A stretch of DNA of 34,909 nt from Rhizophlyctis rosea (GCA_027596075.1 JADGJC010000382.1:1-34909), one strand, 5' to 3'. Counted from the stretch's first letter, positions 9,657 through 21,405 are shown. Numbers and translations: made by a program. The notes: generated by a model from the letters alone, not told the origin.

Positions 9657-12600
9657 CTAACCCGCGCCGTCACCCAACCCCCCAATCCTCGCAACCCTAC
9701 ACTCCGCACCCCCCAACTCACTCACAACCCCAACACCAACAACCCCATCCCTCGTCCCCTGAATCAAAACATTATACTCCGGCGCCCCTTCAAACCCATC
9801 AAACGCTCTCCTCTGATCCCTCAACGGCGTATCCCCTTCCGAAATGGTAGGCATACTCAACCCCTTCCACCCGTCTTTCCACATGCCCTGTTCTTTCTCC
9901 CATGCGATGCCGCCGTTTTTGCGGCTAAGCACTTCACGCCGTCGAACCCATTCCGCCACCCAATGCTTACTAGTCCTCCCATCCAAAGTCTTAGTCTTCC
10001 TCTCCATCTCCACCAACCTTCCCACAATCCCCGAAACCAACCCCTCATCAAACGCCCACCTCTCCCTCAAAATCCCACTCTTAATATTCCAATGCATAAC
10101 CATATCCCCAAACCGCCGCAACGGACTCGTAACCTTCACATAACCCACCATCTCCGACGTCGTCGGCCCACCAAGCGGATCCCGCGGACCAGGTATACCC
10201 ATACTGGCATGACCCCCGGGATGGGTGCCGACTTTAGCGGCAGGCATGAAAGGGAGGAGTTTAATGAAGTCTAGGTAGGGTATGACTCCTGACGCCGGGT
10301 CGCGGGACGCCATCACTTTGTGGAGGAGTGCCTGACTTTCCGCGTTGATGTTGTTGCTTTCGACGGGGGATTGGGATCGGTAGGCGGCTGGGACTTTGTG
10401 GTCTATGCAGTATTTTGCTGCTACCCTTCCGCCGATGACCATCGCCTCGGAAACAAATAGGTGCGCGGGTGAAAGGTGGCTAGCGCAATATGGGTTCAAC
10501 CTGATTGTTGGTTGCTCCTCCGGTGCCGCGTATATCGGTTTCGTCGGTTTAGGTGGTGCGATGGATAGCGGGTATGGCGTAACTTTCAATTCAAAGTCCG
10601 GTTGGTCGCTGATGAACCCGCCCCGTCGTAACCGTGACTCCAGGTGCCGTCTGGCAAGCTTTTGCAGTTTTACCAGCGCTTTTGCCGATTCTGCATCAAT
10701 CTTATTTGCCTTCTCGTTCCAAATGCCTGGTCCCTTGATTCCACGAGCCTTGAAAGTATCAGTAACCCAACGCATCGAGTCACCCTCCGGCTTATCAATC
10801 CCATACACATTTGACCAATCCAACACATCATCTACATCATCGTAATGTATGATCTTGACGTTTCTAACAATGGAAGGTGAAACACGGTAGTCAGTGATCT
10901 CCCCATCCTCCCCAATCTTGGCCGAAAACGTCATCGCACACTGCGATTTCCGCAAATCAAAGCGAGTATGGCTGATCTCTTCTGGCATCATGGGGTATAT
11001 CCGTTCGGGTAGGTAGACGCTGTTGCCGCGGAGCTGAGCAATCAGGGCGAGGGGATTGTTGGGCGGGAGATAGGCGGTTGGATCGGCGATGTGGACGTGC
11101 ATCCAGGTTCCTGATGGAGTTTCCTCGATGGAGATACCGTCGTCCAATTCATGGGCCGTAGGACTATCAATTACAAACACAGGTGCGTCGCCAAAGTCAC
11201 GTCGATGTGCGGCGCAAGGGTCGGCGGGATAGAAGTCGGGAAGGTATGGGGTATCCGGTACGAGGACTTTGGACTTGACAAGGTCGATGACGGACTGGTT
11301 GGGTTTCCGTTCCGTCCGAAGTGGGTTTGGATCTTCCCGACCGGACTTCACACTCAACTTCCCATCCTTATCAAACTCAAATGATCCAACATCCAACAGC
11401 TTCCCGCCCCACAAATTGGCTTCCTCCCATACCGAGTCCGCCCAATCAACCATCCCGTGGCCCTCCAATGTGTTTATTCTCCCCTTGGGACTCGCCTTAT
11501 ACATCGCCACGTTTTCCCATGCTCTCCACACCCTTATCTCTTTGAGCACTTCGGCATATTGTACGTCGTTGCTTCTAGCCGGGTACAATGGGTACAGCGC
11601 CTTCGTGATACCAGAAGCAATGTTCCTATATGGACTTTGGAAAGATCCAGTATTCTCAACTGCTGCAAAAATCAAGGCGCCGATGAACAAGCCATCTACG
11701 GGAGTAAAGGCGACGGATGCTGATGTGGACTGCCCTCGATAAGCTTCAACAAGCTTTTTACATTTCTCCAAGAAGCCGCCCATCTCAGTTGGTGCGGATT
11801 TGGAGGTGTCCGACTGCGTTTGTTGTGCCGTGTTCCCTCGTATTTGACTCCAAAGCCATTGTATTCTCTGTACCTCTTCAGCGGGCCGGAGGTAAAACTC
11901 GCGCGTTTCGCGAATGTTGTTCGGCCGAATGGGTCGGAAGTGCTGCGTATCTCGCGCCATGAATACGAATGCCGAATAGAGCTCCGCATTAGTTGGTGTT
12001 ATCTGTTGTCCGTCCTTTGCCGCCTCATAGAATGCCCATCTTGCCAACCCATCCACCGTAACAATCTGATTACTTTGCGTCTGTCGGAAATGCGCCCATG
12101 CCGCCCCAAACTTGGCTCTCTTTTCGTAACCATACTTGGATGCCGCCTCTTGAAATTTGCTAATGTGTGCAAGGGATGAGAGCGCGATGTTGGCGGTCTC
12201 CATGGCCTTTCGTGAGTCCGGCGAGAGTCCTAGAGTAGCTTGCGAGACTACTGCTTGGCTGACGGGGTTTTTAGCTACGGCAGCAGAGTAGGCCCAGCCC
12301 GGCACTTGGAACGCGACTTCGGTTTCCCGATGGATCATGTTGTGACCGTTGAACATGACTGATGTGCACTCGCCGCCATTCATGCCGATCAAGACGCCCA
12401 TTTCGCCCTTTATTCCCCTTGATGACAGTTGGAAAGTTAGTTTGACACATCAGTTCACGTACTCAAATAATAGATCACATACCGTCTGACTTCCACCAAG
12501 TCTCCAATGGCAAGCGGCGGCACATCGACGGCCATTGCGTCGTCCCCATCTCCCTCCTCGTCAACAGTCTTCCCTTCCACCATGCTTTCCGGGTCCTTGG

Positions 12601-12943
12601 CTGACCGGGCAATTTGGGAGCTGCTGAAGGCCCGCCATTTTGTGGCTGCGTATTTCCGTTTTTGCGCGCAGTGGTGTGTTGTCCGTCTCTTTGTGCCGAG
12701 CGGTTCAGTTGTGGTGGAAGAACTCAGTGGTCTAATAAGTCTGGCTCCAGCTTTATGGCGAAGGTGGTTCCGAGCGTGTGTGGGAAGGGCACCGAGAGAA
12801 CGTTTGGGGAACATGGCTGCAAAGCTTGACGGGTGTCGTGCCGGACGCCGATGAAGAAAGTTCACACAGAACCGCCGCTGCTGCCCGCTTTGCACAAGAG
12901 CCTTGTAATTGCCAAAACGGTTTGCGAGTCTAGTCCAATACAA
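9657..12943 (-). CDS. DSS1: Mitochondrial 3'-5' exoribonuclease of the RNase II (RNB) family, DSS1/CYT-4 type
   Basis: Two exons: 12943-12483, a 65-nt intron (12482-12418, GTATGT...CAAG), and 12417-9657, giving about 1073 residues. The N terminus is rich in Arg, Ser and His and nearly free of acids until about residue 110, as for a mitochondrial presequence. A small barrel-like stretch (AIGDLVEVRR then GEMGVLIGMNGG) crosses the intron. The RNB domain begins about residue 560 with VFVIDSPTAHELDDGISIE, whose Asp residues (about 571, 579 and 580) bind catalytic metal in this family, followed by HVHIADPTAYL and PERIYPMMPEEIS. In yeast this enzyme works with helicase Suv3 in the mitochondrial degradosome, and in Neurospora cyt-4 affects mitochondrial RNA processing. 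The 2.7-kb second exon is unbroken. It starts 228 bp from the divergent lipase gene. Confidence 0.92.
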
Positions 12944-13171
12944 GCTCTATGCTAAGGAGATCTATTGGATGCAACCTAGTAATGGGCAAGGTGTAAAAAT
13001 AGCATGACGCATCCAAATCAATGTGTTCCAATTCATCAGCCCAAAAATCAGTGCGACGCGACGCGTCTTGTCCTACACCAAGCCACATCGGTGGTGCCTT
13101 CAATCCTGGCCGCTCGCCCCCTCACATCTTCTCCCCTCTTCATCCATTTAACTTTTTTGACGAGCACACTC
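12944..13171. promoter_or_regulatory. Shared divergent promoter region of DSS1 and the diacylglycerol lipase
   Basis: Only 228 bp separate the two opposite start codons. It contains GCGACGCGACGCGT (about 13051-13064), which includes an ACGCGT box. ACGCGT occurs elsewhere in the window about as often as chance allows, so its function is unproven. Confidence 0.4.
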
Positions 13172-15735
13172 ATGCCTGGCCTAGTGTTGTTCAATAGGAA
13201 ATGGAACGTAGCAAGTGACGACCTATTCTTGCCTGCTTGCTATGGTCTGCTGGTACACGCAGTATGGTATGACAACGCGTGTGGGGCGATTGACGCGCCC
13301 AACTTCTCCGCGGGAACTTGCCAAGATCACCGGCACTGACATTTCTTCACAGGCTCTTTACGGCCAGTGGCGTCTATCACAACACACATAGCGCAACATC
13401 CTCCTGTACACGGAAATCAAGTCTCGATTTCTACTTGATAATCACTATTCTGACGCTCGTTGGTGAACTTGTTGTGGAACTTGTCATTGCAAGAATTTCA
13501 CTCTTGGGGACCGTAGCTGATGACAGACCGCGTCAGCACATCAGGTACGCTACACGTTGATCATATAATACGCTGATTTGATTTGTGGAATCTGAGACCT
13601 TTTTTGCAGCAAGTTTCTGTACGGCCACGCGTTCCTGATCGTCCTTGAACTGGTCCGTGATTTTGATGTGTGAATTGATCAAGAAATCTGACTCACATCA
13701 AGCGATGATCACAAAGAATAGGTAGTCCAATTGGTGGGTCTGCGAATTGCTTTTGGGAAGGATGCCATCACGTGCGAGGCGACATCGTATATACCACTCG
13801 TTGTCCGGGTGCTTGTGCTCTTGAGCACATTAGCCCTCCTCGGGTACATCACAGCCGTCTTCGTTCTTTTCTTACGTTCGACACCCCTAAACGTCCGAGC
13901 GATTGACCAAGCCGACTCCTGGCGCCGATGGCTCTCACTTTTGTGCTTCGGGTACACTAATGAGTTCAAGAATCGCGCGTCCAATCTGGGCTCCGACGAT
14001 CCTGATGTCTTGACAGATATTGCTAGGATTTTTGCGGAATTCTTTGAGGATGTTGATATAGTACCGTCAGATGTACTTGTGGGGCTTATGACCATTAGGG
14101 TACAACAAAAACGTCAAAGAAGAACCGCAACGATAACAACCCGCGCTGGCAACGGCAACGTCACAGCCCATCGCCAGATGGATATTCAGAGGAGTCCTTC
14201 ATCTTCGGCGCCCCCTTCTACATCACCCCAAGCTCCGCCCGCAGCACAATTTTCGCCTCCTCATCCGCAGTACGTCAACTATACCGACATAGCCGACATC
14301 ATCAACATGTACCAATTCGCAGAGTCCATCTATGGACTTCCCCTATACCTTGTCACAAACTTCCTTCGCGGCGTCGCCCACATGTGCTGCCCAGGTTTTC
14401 GCATCCCAGTAACCAGCGCCTCCGTAGCAGTGCGAACACATATCGCATTCGGTTTGCCCAGTCTTTGTGGCGGCTCCCGTACTCACGCCGCCGACATCCT
14501 CACCGCCAGCGGTGGTGCACATGAAGACCTGGTCCATCTATCCCTGAAGAACGGCCTTTTTATATCACCATATTATGTTGCTTTGGAGCACCCATCTAAA
14601 AGTATAGTCATCGCGGTGAGGGGTACCATGTCTACAGCGGACGTGTTGGTGGATCTACACTGTGATCTAGCGCAGATTGACATTCCGGGCCTACCAGATG
14701 GCGTACCGGCGTTCACTCATGCCGGAATGCTGAGGACGGCAAAAAATATCAAGAATGATCTGGAGCGGCGGGGGATTCTCAGAGATCTTGTAGGTGGGGA
14801 AGGGAGTAGGTATACTGATTACCGGATAGTTGTATGTGGGCATTCTTTAGGCGCGGTGAGTTTGACCATATCTCTACACTTCATTCAAGTTGCAAAATGA
14901 CCAAAATACTGATGCATATCTCATCCCACAGGGCGTAGCAACTCTACTAGCCTACCTCCTACGCACCACATCCCACCCAAACACAATCGTCTACGCCTAC
15001 TCCCCACCCGGCTGCATGATAACAGCCGAAGCCCTCCCCTACTTCGAAACCTTCTGCACCTCCATAGTCCTCGGAAGCGACCTAGTCCCCCGCCTAAGCC
15101 GTGCCACCGTCGAAAACCTGAAACACGAAGTTGCACGAGCGGTACGGAGTTGTGATCGACATAAGCTTGAAGTGATTGGCGGGTTTTTGTGGAGTGAATG
15201 TTGTGGGGGCGCGGTGGTGCAAACTCCGCGTGCTGCGTTGGGGGATGCGGAGATGGCGGTGGAGCATGTTGTTGCGGTTGAGGAGGAGCTTGAGGGGGAT
15301 GAGGGTGAGACGGTTGGGTTTTTGAATGGGGAGGACAGTGGGTCGTCGAGTAGGACAAGAATGGAAGGAAAACACCCTGCTACTTACCTCCCTGGACGCA
15401 TACTCTACTTCCGGAAAGAGCGTGCATGGGGTTCAGAAAACTCCGATCGCGCATCAACAGATTCCGTCCACCGCCACACCCCAGACCTCAGTATCTCCTC
15501 CATCCTCCTAGCACCGTTCCGGTGGTGGAAGATGAAAAGGGAGAGACGGTTATCGGGACGGAGGGATACGTATCGGCCGGTTTGGGCGCATGCAGGGGAG
15601 TTTCAGGAGATTGTGATTTCGTTGACGATGGGACAGGATCATATGCCGAATAATCTGATGACTGTAATGGAGAGGGTTGAGAGGGTTGGTGTTTCGATGG
15701 GGCGGGAGGAGGTTTTGCCGGGGGTTGCGTATTAG
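13172..15735 (+). CDS. DAGL: sn1-specific diacylglycerol lipase with four N-terminal membrane segments (DAGL type)
   Basis: Five exons with clean borders (13172-13266, 13353-13544, 13610-13652, 13722-14855, 14932-15735) sum to 2268 nt, or 755 residues. The N terminus, MPGLVLFNRKWNVASDDL, closely follows the start of animal DAGL-alpha. Four hydrophobic segments follow, around LPACYGLLVHAVW, FYLIITILTLVGELVVELVI, FLIVLELVVQLVGL and VVRVLVLLSTLALLGYI. The alpha/beta-hydrolase (lipase class 3) triad is visible: Ser485 in CGHSLGA, Asp538 in VLGSDLV and His725 in GQDHMPNN. DAGL cleaves diacylglycerol at sn-1, giving a 2-monoacylglycerol (2-arachidonoylglycerol in animals) at the membrane. A Ser/Pro-rich low-complexity insert lies at about residues 150-190 (14170-14270). 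The long C-terminal tail of DAGL-alpha is absent, so the size is nearer DAGL-beta. Confidence 0.92.
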
Positions 15736-16228
15736 GGGGTGGTGTTGGACGTGGGATGGGAGGTTGTGTGGTTGTAAGTGGGCTGGGAGGATGATGCCTA
15801 TACCCGTAACGAATCACCATGTAATAGAAGAACTTTTTTGGTCGGTTTGTGCTTCTGGTTTTCTTTGTTTTTGGTGTAAGCAGCGTGATCTTGGTTCATT
15901 GTGAGTCTGCGCATACCCAGATCTTGTTGTTTATTTACAATTCTGTTTCGAGCCTGAATGTGGCGCATCCTTCGCGGTTTCAACTTAGGGGACGGTTGGT
16001 CATGACACGGTTTCTGTTGTAATAACCGTTCAGGGGGCTTTCCCACCATTTGAAACTGTCACATGGACGCGTCACTTTGCAAACACCATGACTGCAAACA
16101 TCTGAAACCCGTTCCACCTCACAGTCCCATCATTACTGCCCTAAATGGACGTTCGACTGATGCTTCTCCTTCCATACAGCAACGCACCCGGCTTCATCAA
16201 ACACCCATCAAACCCTAGGCCTAACATA
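15736..16228. other. Intergenic, no supported gene
   Basis: About 490 bp holding the 3' end of the lipase gene and the promoter of the Myb-like gene. No frame shows coding character. Confidence 0.45.
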
Positions 16229-16822
16229 ATGTCCCAAAAACGCAAAGCGGACCCGTCAACCGTCGGAAGGGGAACCGAAGCAGACCTCGACACCATCGAA
16301 GGTCTCCCACCCACCGCCCCTCAGCAAAGTTCCAACCCCAGCACCAGAACCTCCAAAAAACAAAAAGTCTCCACCAACCCACAAAAGACGGCGTCCGCAT
16401 CCGATAAGAGCGACAAGGTATCGTGCGACGCGGAATTCATATTGGTACGCCAGATCACATTCTTCTCACATCCCAACATATCATTTCACAAACCATCAAT
16501 ACGCATCACCCCCTTCCACAACACCGAAAAACACAGTCACAAAAAGCAACCATGTGGACCGAGCGCGAAAAGCAAGTCGCAACGGCCTTGATTGCAGAGC
16601 ACGGCACGCAGTTCGTCAAGGTGGCTGAGGAGCTCAATCGGATTTGTGGGAAGACGCCGAAACAGATCAAGTAAGGTTGAAAAGAATGGGGAGGAGGGAT
16701 TTCTGATTGTCTGCCTGGTATGGCCGCACCATCGAAAATCAACTAATTTCATGTACCGTTACCATAGCGCTTGGTGGTACGGCGAGCTGCGTAAGAAGAA
16801 GAAGGCGGGTGGAGGGGTCTAA
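16229..16822 (+). CDS. Small Myb/SANT-like DNA-binding protein
   Basis: Three exons (16229-16417, 16537-16670, 16768-16822) join in frame to give 125 residues. The first 63 residues are polar and disordered, with basic Lys-Lys-Gln-Lys patches (MSQKRKADPS, SKKQKVSTN) suggesting nuclear import. Residues about 68-118 read as a single Myb/SANT-like repeat: MWTEREKQVATALIAEHG, then TQFVKVAEELN, then TPKQIK, an intron, and NAWWYGELRKKKK. This has the usual Trp-start first helix and a Trp pair in the third helix. The start is the first ATG in frame, after a leader with no other start in that frame. No partner domain is present, so its targets cannot be guessed. The family call is by motif only. Confidence 0.7.
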
Positions 16823-17132
16823 TGTTTTCAACTGATGTATGCCATCGTCGCGAGATGGTCAAGTTATGTGCATAGCGTATAGTCTTTCTTCTTTGTAGGA
16901 TGGGAAGAAGTCAACAATGCAAATCAAAATCAATCGCCAACTGTTCTCGATGCAACATCGAATCCACTCTGTATGCTGCCACTATGATGCCCATGCACTA
17001 TCATCAACAAAGCCTATTCTAATATGTACAACACACTACCTACTCCCTATCGCCCTATTTACAAACCTATATACAACACTGGGTAAAATCAAATCCTCAC
17101 CACTACCCAAACCCAAACGTAAAACAACCCCC
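16823..17132. other. Short convergent intergenic spacer
   Basis: 310 bp between the Myb-like gene and the USE1 3' end. It is A/C-rich, with no coding signal. Confidence 0.45.
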
Positions 17133-18412
17133 CTACTTCCCACTCTTCTTCCCAAAAAGCCTCATAAACACAAACGTAATCGCAAAAACAACACAAACAA
17201 GCAAAATTGTCAACCAAATAATCCACGTCGTCGTTCGTGCCGACACGTTCAACTTGCCCAACCTATCTCCTTCTTTCTTCAAACGTGTCACGCTCGTTTC
17301 GAGGTTTGTGGATGCCTCGTCGAGGACCTGTGGGGAAGGTCCAGAGAGGTGTTTACAACTCGTCCTTACGGGTTGTTGAGGTCAACGTACCTTCTTATCC
17401 TTCTGGAGCTTCTCACCAATCGTCAATGTATTGTTCTTCAATGCTGCGGCCATACGGACCAGTTCGTCCGTCATGTCCTCCTGGATTTTGCGGTTATTTT
17501 CTAGCATGGATTCGGTGTCTTTGTCTACTGAGGCGGTTATTGTTGTTCGGGATTCGGGTGTTGCGTCGGAGTTTTTTCTGTAAGTATGGGTTCACGCGTA
17601 AGTCTTTAGGGGTTGGGACGGCAACTCATTGGTTGGTCCTCCGTACCGTCTCAGAGCTGTGCGATTCCGTAACGATGGTGAGGATAGAAGCTCTGCGACC
17701 ATAAGTTCGGTATCAGCAAAACACTTGGCGCTTGAAGCGTAGTATCCTGCAGAAGCGAGTACCTTCTTTCGCCTCCGCTAAGGACAACTTCCGATCCAAA
17801 GTATTGGGAGTCTTTTGCTGCGTTTCTGTGGTCTCTTCCGCCTTTTTCTGTTACGAATTATGAGTCTCGAAGTCCCCCTCAAAGCTTTATCTCCTGATCC
17901 AACCTCTATCAGCATTTCACGCAACTCGTCCTCAGCGTTACGCTGAATTCGCAACACACGGTCAACTTCCCCCACTGCGTCTCGTCCGGGCTTGTTGGAC
18001 GCAGCTGCCGCGTTCCGCAGTTGCAGAAGGGTGCGGTGTGCGGACGAGACCTGAGGCATATGGGTTTGAATCCTCTGCAGTGCACTGGGTGTAGCACAGT
18101 TCCACACCATACCAGTTTTTGGTCGTCCAATAGCCCTACCAACAAGTCTACGCGTCGTTGGTATTCGCATAGCCGAGTAGGGTCCATCGTCCGTTTCGGA
18201 TCATGTTCGACGTCGTGCAGGAGTTTTTTCAGGTAATTTATGTTCTGGGGAGTGAGTGTGGTGGGTTAGGATCCGGGGCGACAACAGTGGGAGCGGCTCG
18301 CGTGACACTCAACAGTTTCAAATTGGAAACGCGATGCAGCTCCATCCTCGGCGAGTAGGGAGTCGCACTTTTGCAGTAATCTTCGCAGGTTGACTTCTGC
18401 GTGAGTCGGCAT
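17133..18412 (-). CDS. USE1: USE1-type SNARE of ER retrograde traffic
   Basis: A multi-exon gene on the minus strand with introns of about 60-130 nt. Exon 1 (MPTHAEVNLRRLLQKCDSLL) and exon 2 (CEYQRRVDLLVGLLDDQKL, ending 18113) match the N-terminal helical part of USE1. Middle exons include VGEVDRVLRIQRNAEDEL and a short LLSSPSLRNRTALR element. A SNARE motif follows (KIQEDMTDELVRMAAALKNN up to LQKDKKVLDEAS), ending in a C-terminal tail anchor TTTWIIWLTILLVCVV with a basic KKSGK end, and TAG at 17133-17135. The Asp in LQKDKK aligns by eye with the unusual Asp zero-layer reported for yeast Use1. The protein should act on the ER with Sec20, Ufe1 and Sec22 in Golgi-to-ER fusion. The middle-exon borders are less certain than the ends. 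Confidence 0.88.
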
Positions 18413-18611
18413 CTTCGATGTTGAAAAGTTGGCGGGAAGTTGAAGAGAGAAAGAAGCTGTTTTTGCAAGGGAAGAGGTCGAATAAGGCCTGCGCCACACA
18501 CGCGTGTGAACCTCAAAAATAGCCACCAACCCTTGGACATGCGCAGCAGCTTTCAACTTCAGATCGTTTTACAATTTATTCTAGCACCAACAGCACATAA
18601 AACAATCAACC
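18413..18611. promoter_or_regulatory. Shared divergent promoter of USE1 and PSMG4
   Basis: 199 bp lie between opposite start codons. It holds a perfect 12-bp palindrome, CACACGCGTGTG, at 18497-18508, roughly midway. This is a candidate bidirectional control site, unproven. Confidence 0.45.
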
Positions 18612-19127
18612 ATGACAACACCCTTCCCCGTACACGAACACACCGAAGAGTACTTCGAAAACACTGTTTACTTTCAGCTCATCACACTGGCAGACTCTAT
18701 TTTCGCATGGGTCGGCACTGCACCATCCACAGATAACCCAAGGCTGGCAGGACGGCTAGATAGCCTAGCGGTTGCTATGCCGACGAAATATGTAAGTCGA
18801 CGCATGTTACTTCTGAGTTTCATGACTTGGCTCATCCTTATGTGCCATATGAAGGACACGGTTGCGCCAGGCACAAGTCTATTAGGGGGAGGAGCTGACG
18901 ATTTCAGCGAACGGTTGGCGAAACGGTTGGGTACGTCAACCCCTATCGTCATAAACCCACTCTAACTGCTACCTCGTGCTCACCACAATTCCAACTCCGC
19001 AGCTACAAAACTCAAGCGTCAAATCTTTGTCAGTCTGAACCTCACAAAAGACAACGACGAATTGGTGGCATTTGCAGAGAAGCGGCTTGCCCAGCTGGTT
19101 AGGGAAATTGCTGCAACTGGGCAATGA
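18612..19127 (+). CDS. PSMG4: Proteasome assembly chaperone 4 (PSMG4/PAC4 family)
   Basis: Three exons (18612-18791, 18855-18930, 19003-19127) total 381 nt, or 126 residues, close to the human protein (about 123). Matching blocks in order: YFQLITLADSIFAWVG near residue 20, LDSLAVAMPTKY near 50, APGTSLLGGGADDFSERLAK near 65-85, and LKRQIFVSLNLTKDNDEL near 95. These are the core strands of the PAC3/PAC4-like fold. With PAC3, this chaperone scaffolds early alpha-ring assembly of the 20S proteasome in the cytosol. Introns are phase 0 and phase 1, and short (63 and 72 nt). It shares a compact divergent promoter with USE1. Confidence 0.88.
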
Positions 19128-19640
19128 ATAATGCTGAGCTGTTGATCTGGAGGGCAGCTCTAGGGGTTTGCGCATAAAAAACGGGTGGGCAATCCTAGGA
19201 ATTTGTACAAAGGCCGTTGAACAATGTGTATATACATAACACCACAAGTTAAGTCAGTTTCGAGAGATGATTTGGGCAAATTGGCTGTCTGTTTCCGCTG
19301 AAGTTGCATCACTGACGCTGCAATGCTGTGGCACCTGATATAAGAATGTTTACTTTTGTAAACACTGAACATTCTTGGTAATGTCTGCACGTAGCACCGG
19401 GTCATCCTGTTTGACAATATCTCCAATCATCAATGTGTGGAATCAATTGCAACAAGTGGGTCTTTCATCTCCGTCCCGTCTGTCCATATATCTGCCTACA
19501 CGATATGTCGATCTACTTGTAACAAAAGGCGGGTTCATACGATGAGTCTACTTCTCTACAAATATTGGTGAAACCCCTACCAGGACAAGAGGGCCCTTCA
19601 CGTGCTAACAAGTTACCAAATAACCACTCAAAAACGAACC

Positions 19641-20290
19641 TTACACCTTGGGCATGACTTCCGGCATATCGGCAAAGTTTCCTAGGTTGACATTGAGCAC
19701 CGTGAACCCGCCCCATTGCGCAATAAACCAACAGATTACCAAAGTAATGCATGAACGGCACTCCCTTCACAATACTCTGTGCTTTTGAAACTTTCAAGAG
19801 TTTGGAAGTTCGTGGAGATGGCTACGCTGATCTATGCTGAGGCGAGATATACCATTATCTAATCACCCGTCTTCACTCCTACAAATTGAGAGTTTTGAGT
19901 ATTTTATGGAAACGTTTTGTGGGATGGTTTTCAGTGAGATGACTTTACAGGTTGGTTTTGAAGCTGATACAACCTGTTGGGCACGTCGACGAAGCTCAAT
20001 AAAATAAGGGTCATCATCGTCATCATTGTCATCCGACTCATCACTGAAGTCAGGATGGATGGTTATGGGCGGTAGCTTTTTGCTTCAGAGATGTAGGTTG
20101 GGTTTGGAGGGCCCGCATCGAGGTATCTCTTGAGAGCGGCACGCAGGGAGGCCTGTATTAAAGTGATCAGTGCTGCTTTGCAAGGTTTGAGTAGATTGAC
20201 TGGTACCTTTCTTGACGGATAATTTCAATGAATGTTTGTCGATGATCTTTCACAGATGCTCTTCCTGCAAAGACGTCCTGGGAAAGTTTG
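19641..20290 (-). other. Possible broken or multi-exon minus-strand gene, family unknown
   Basis: Reading the minus strand from about 20290: ASVKDHRQTFIEIIRQE, a possible GT-AG intron, then ASLRAALKRYLDAGPPNPTY. After a 1-nt change of frame at an A5 run (about 20080) comes LPPITIHPDFSDESDDNDDD followed by DPYFIELRRRAQQ. Further down, a fragment ending at a TAA (19641-19643) reads VICWFIAQWGGFTVLNVNLG and then NFADMPEVMPKV, with a membrane-helix-like run. The acidic Asp run and Arg patch look like real coding sequence. I could not connect the pieces, find a start, or name a family. It may be one gene with consensus errors, or a decaying one. Confidence 0.28.
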
Positions 20291-21377
20291 GAAAAGTGCT
20301 TCTTTGGCGGATTGTGAGAAGCGATGAAACTCTTTGGCCGGGTTCTGCTCTGGACCCTAGACCCTGCTTACTCCAGTCTCAAGTCATCCTCACCCATGTT
20401 CGTACGACATGAGTTCTGATTGGGCAACCATCGCGTTCAGGTTCGCGTGACTGCCTCGATAAATTCATTTCGCCAGTTCGAGACACCTTGCTGTGGACCC
20501 ACCACGCGTCCAAGGGTCCCCAAGCCTCTGAATCATCCACATCCCCACAAAGACAAATGATTGCAGGGAGAAAATATGGGATGGCGCGATACGAACATCG
20601 GACCCTTATTTTCGGAGGGGAGAGGAGACAGTGTCTGGCATGGCAGGCAACAAGCAAATCCAGGGTCGGAGGTTGGAATTTCGATGATACCACTAATTGT
20701 GTGATACCGCAAATTAAATCCTCCAATGATACGAGCATGCTTACGGCAGGTTGATGAAGCAGACACAGAGCGATGATTGAATTGAGTAATATCAATAGTA
20801 TCAATCCCATCCCAACCAACCTATGATACTATGATGCAATGGTTTGGCCTGATCATAAGTCGACTCATCAGCAAATGAGCGTGTCCATACACCACCATCA
20901 TCATCGATATGTTATTTACGCCAGGCTCGGTACCCGGGTCGTCCTCGATCAGTCATATCAGCTCACCTAATACACACGTTCCAGACCCACGTTCTCACCA
21001 CGGCCGGAGACTGGATGGTGGCCGTTTCCGTGGTGGTCTATCCGAGTCTCGACCAACGGATGTTTCGTATCATTGTCATCCATGCCAATCCATCCCTGGC
21101 ATTGTTGCATTGGGTAGATGGTGGCACTGCCGCGATGTGAGCCGGGATCCTGGGTTGTTTCACTCTCTTTCAAAGGCAATGTTCCCCTCCGGTCACCGGA
21201 CATGACTCGCACACAAAGTGAAAATTATGGCACCAAAATGCGGCCAATGACGACTGCGGTTGGGCGGAATTTGGTATCAGGCGTGTGCGTGTCCAGTCAA
21301 CGTGTCTCGGATATGAAGACAAGAAGAGAAATGCCGTTCTGGAGTGCATACAATTATGCCATGCACGTTCGCTTGCC

Positions 21378-21405
21378 CCCAATGCCCAATGCCCAATGCC
21401 CAATG
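21378..21405. repeat. CCCAATG heptanucleotide repeat, 4 copies
   Basis: Four exact tandem copies of CCCAATG, followed by a partial CCC. It lies about 280 bp upstream of the Ecl1-like start codon. Confidence 0.9.

Noticed and set aside
9844..12179. Plus-strand open frames opposite DSS1
   Set aside because: Mirror frames of a long, clearly coding minus-strand exon; none resembles a protein family.
13051..13064. ACGCGT boxes as evidence for MBF-type cell-cycle control
   Set aside because: ACGCGT occurs roughly a dozen times across the window, including inside exons and introns, not far above chance, and the genes involved are not typical G1/S targets.
20379..20819. Minus-strand open frame of 146 residues as a gene
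   Set aside because: Irregular composition, no recognisable domain, and the coding-like fragments nearby use other frames.
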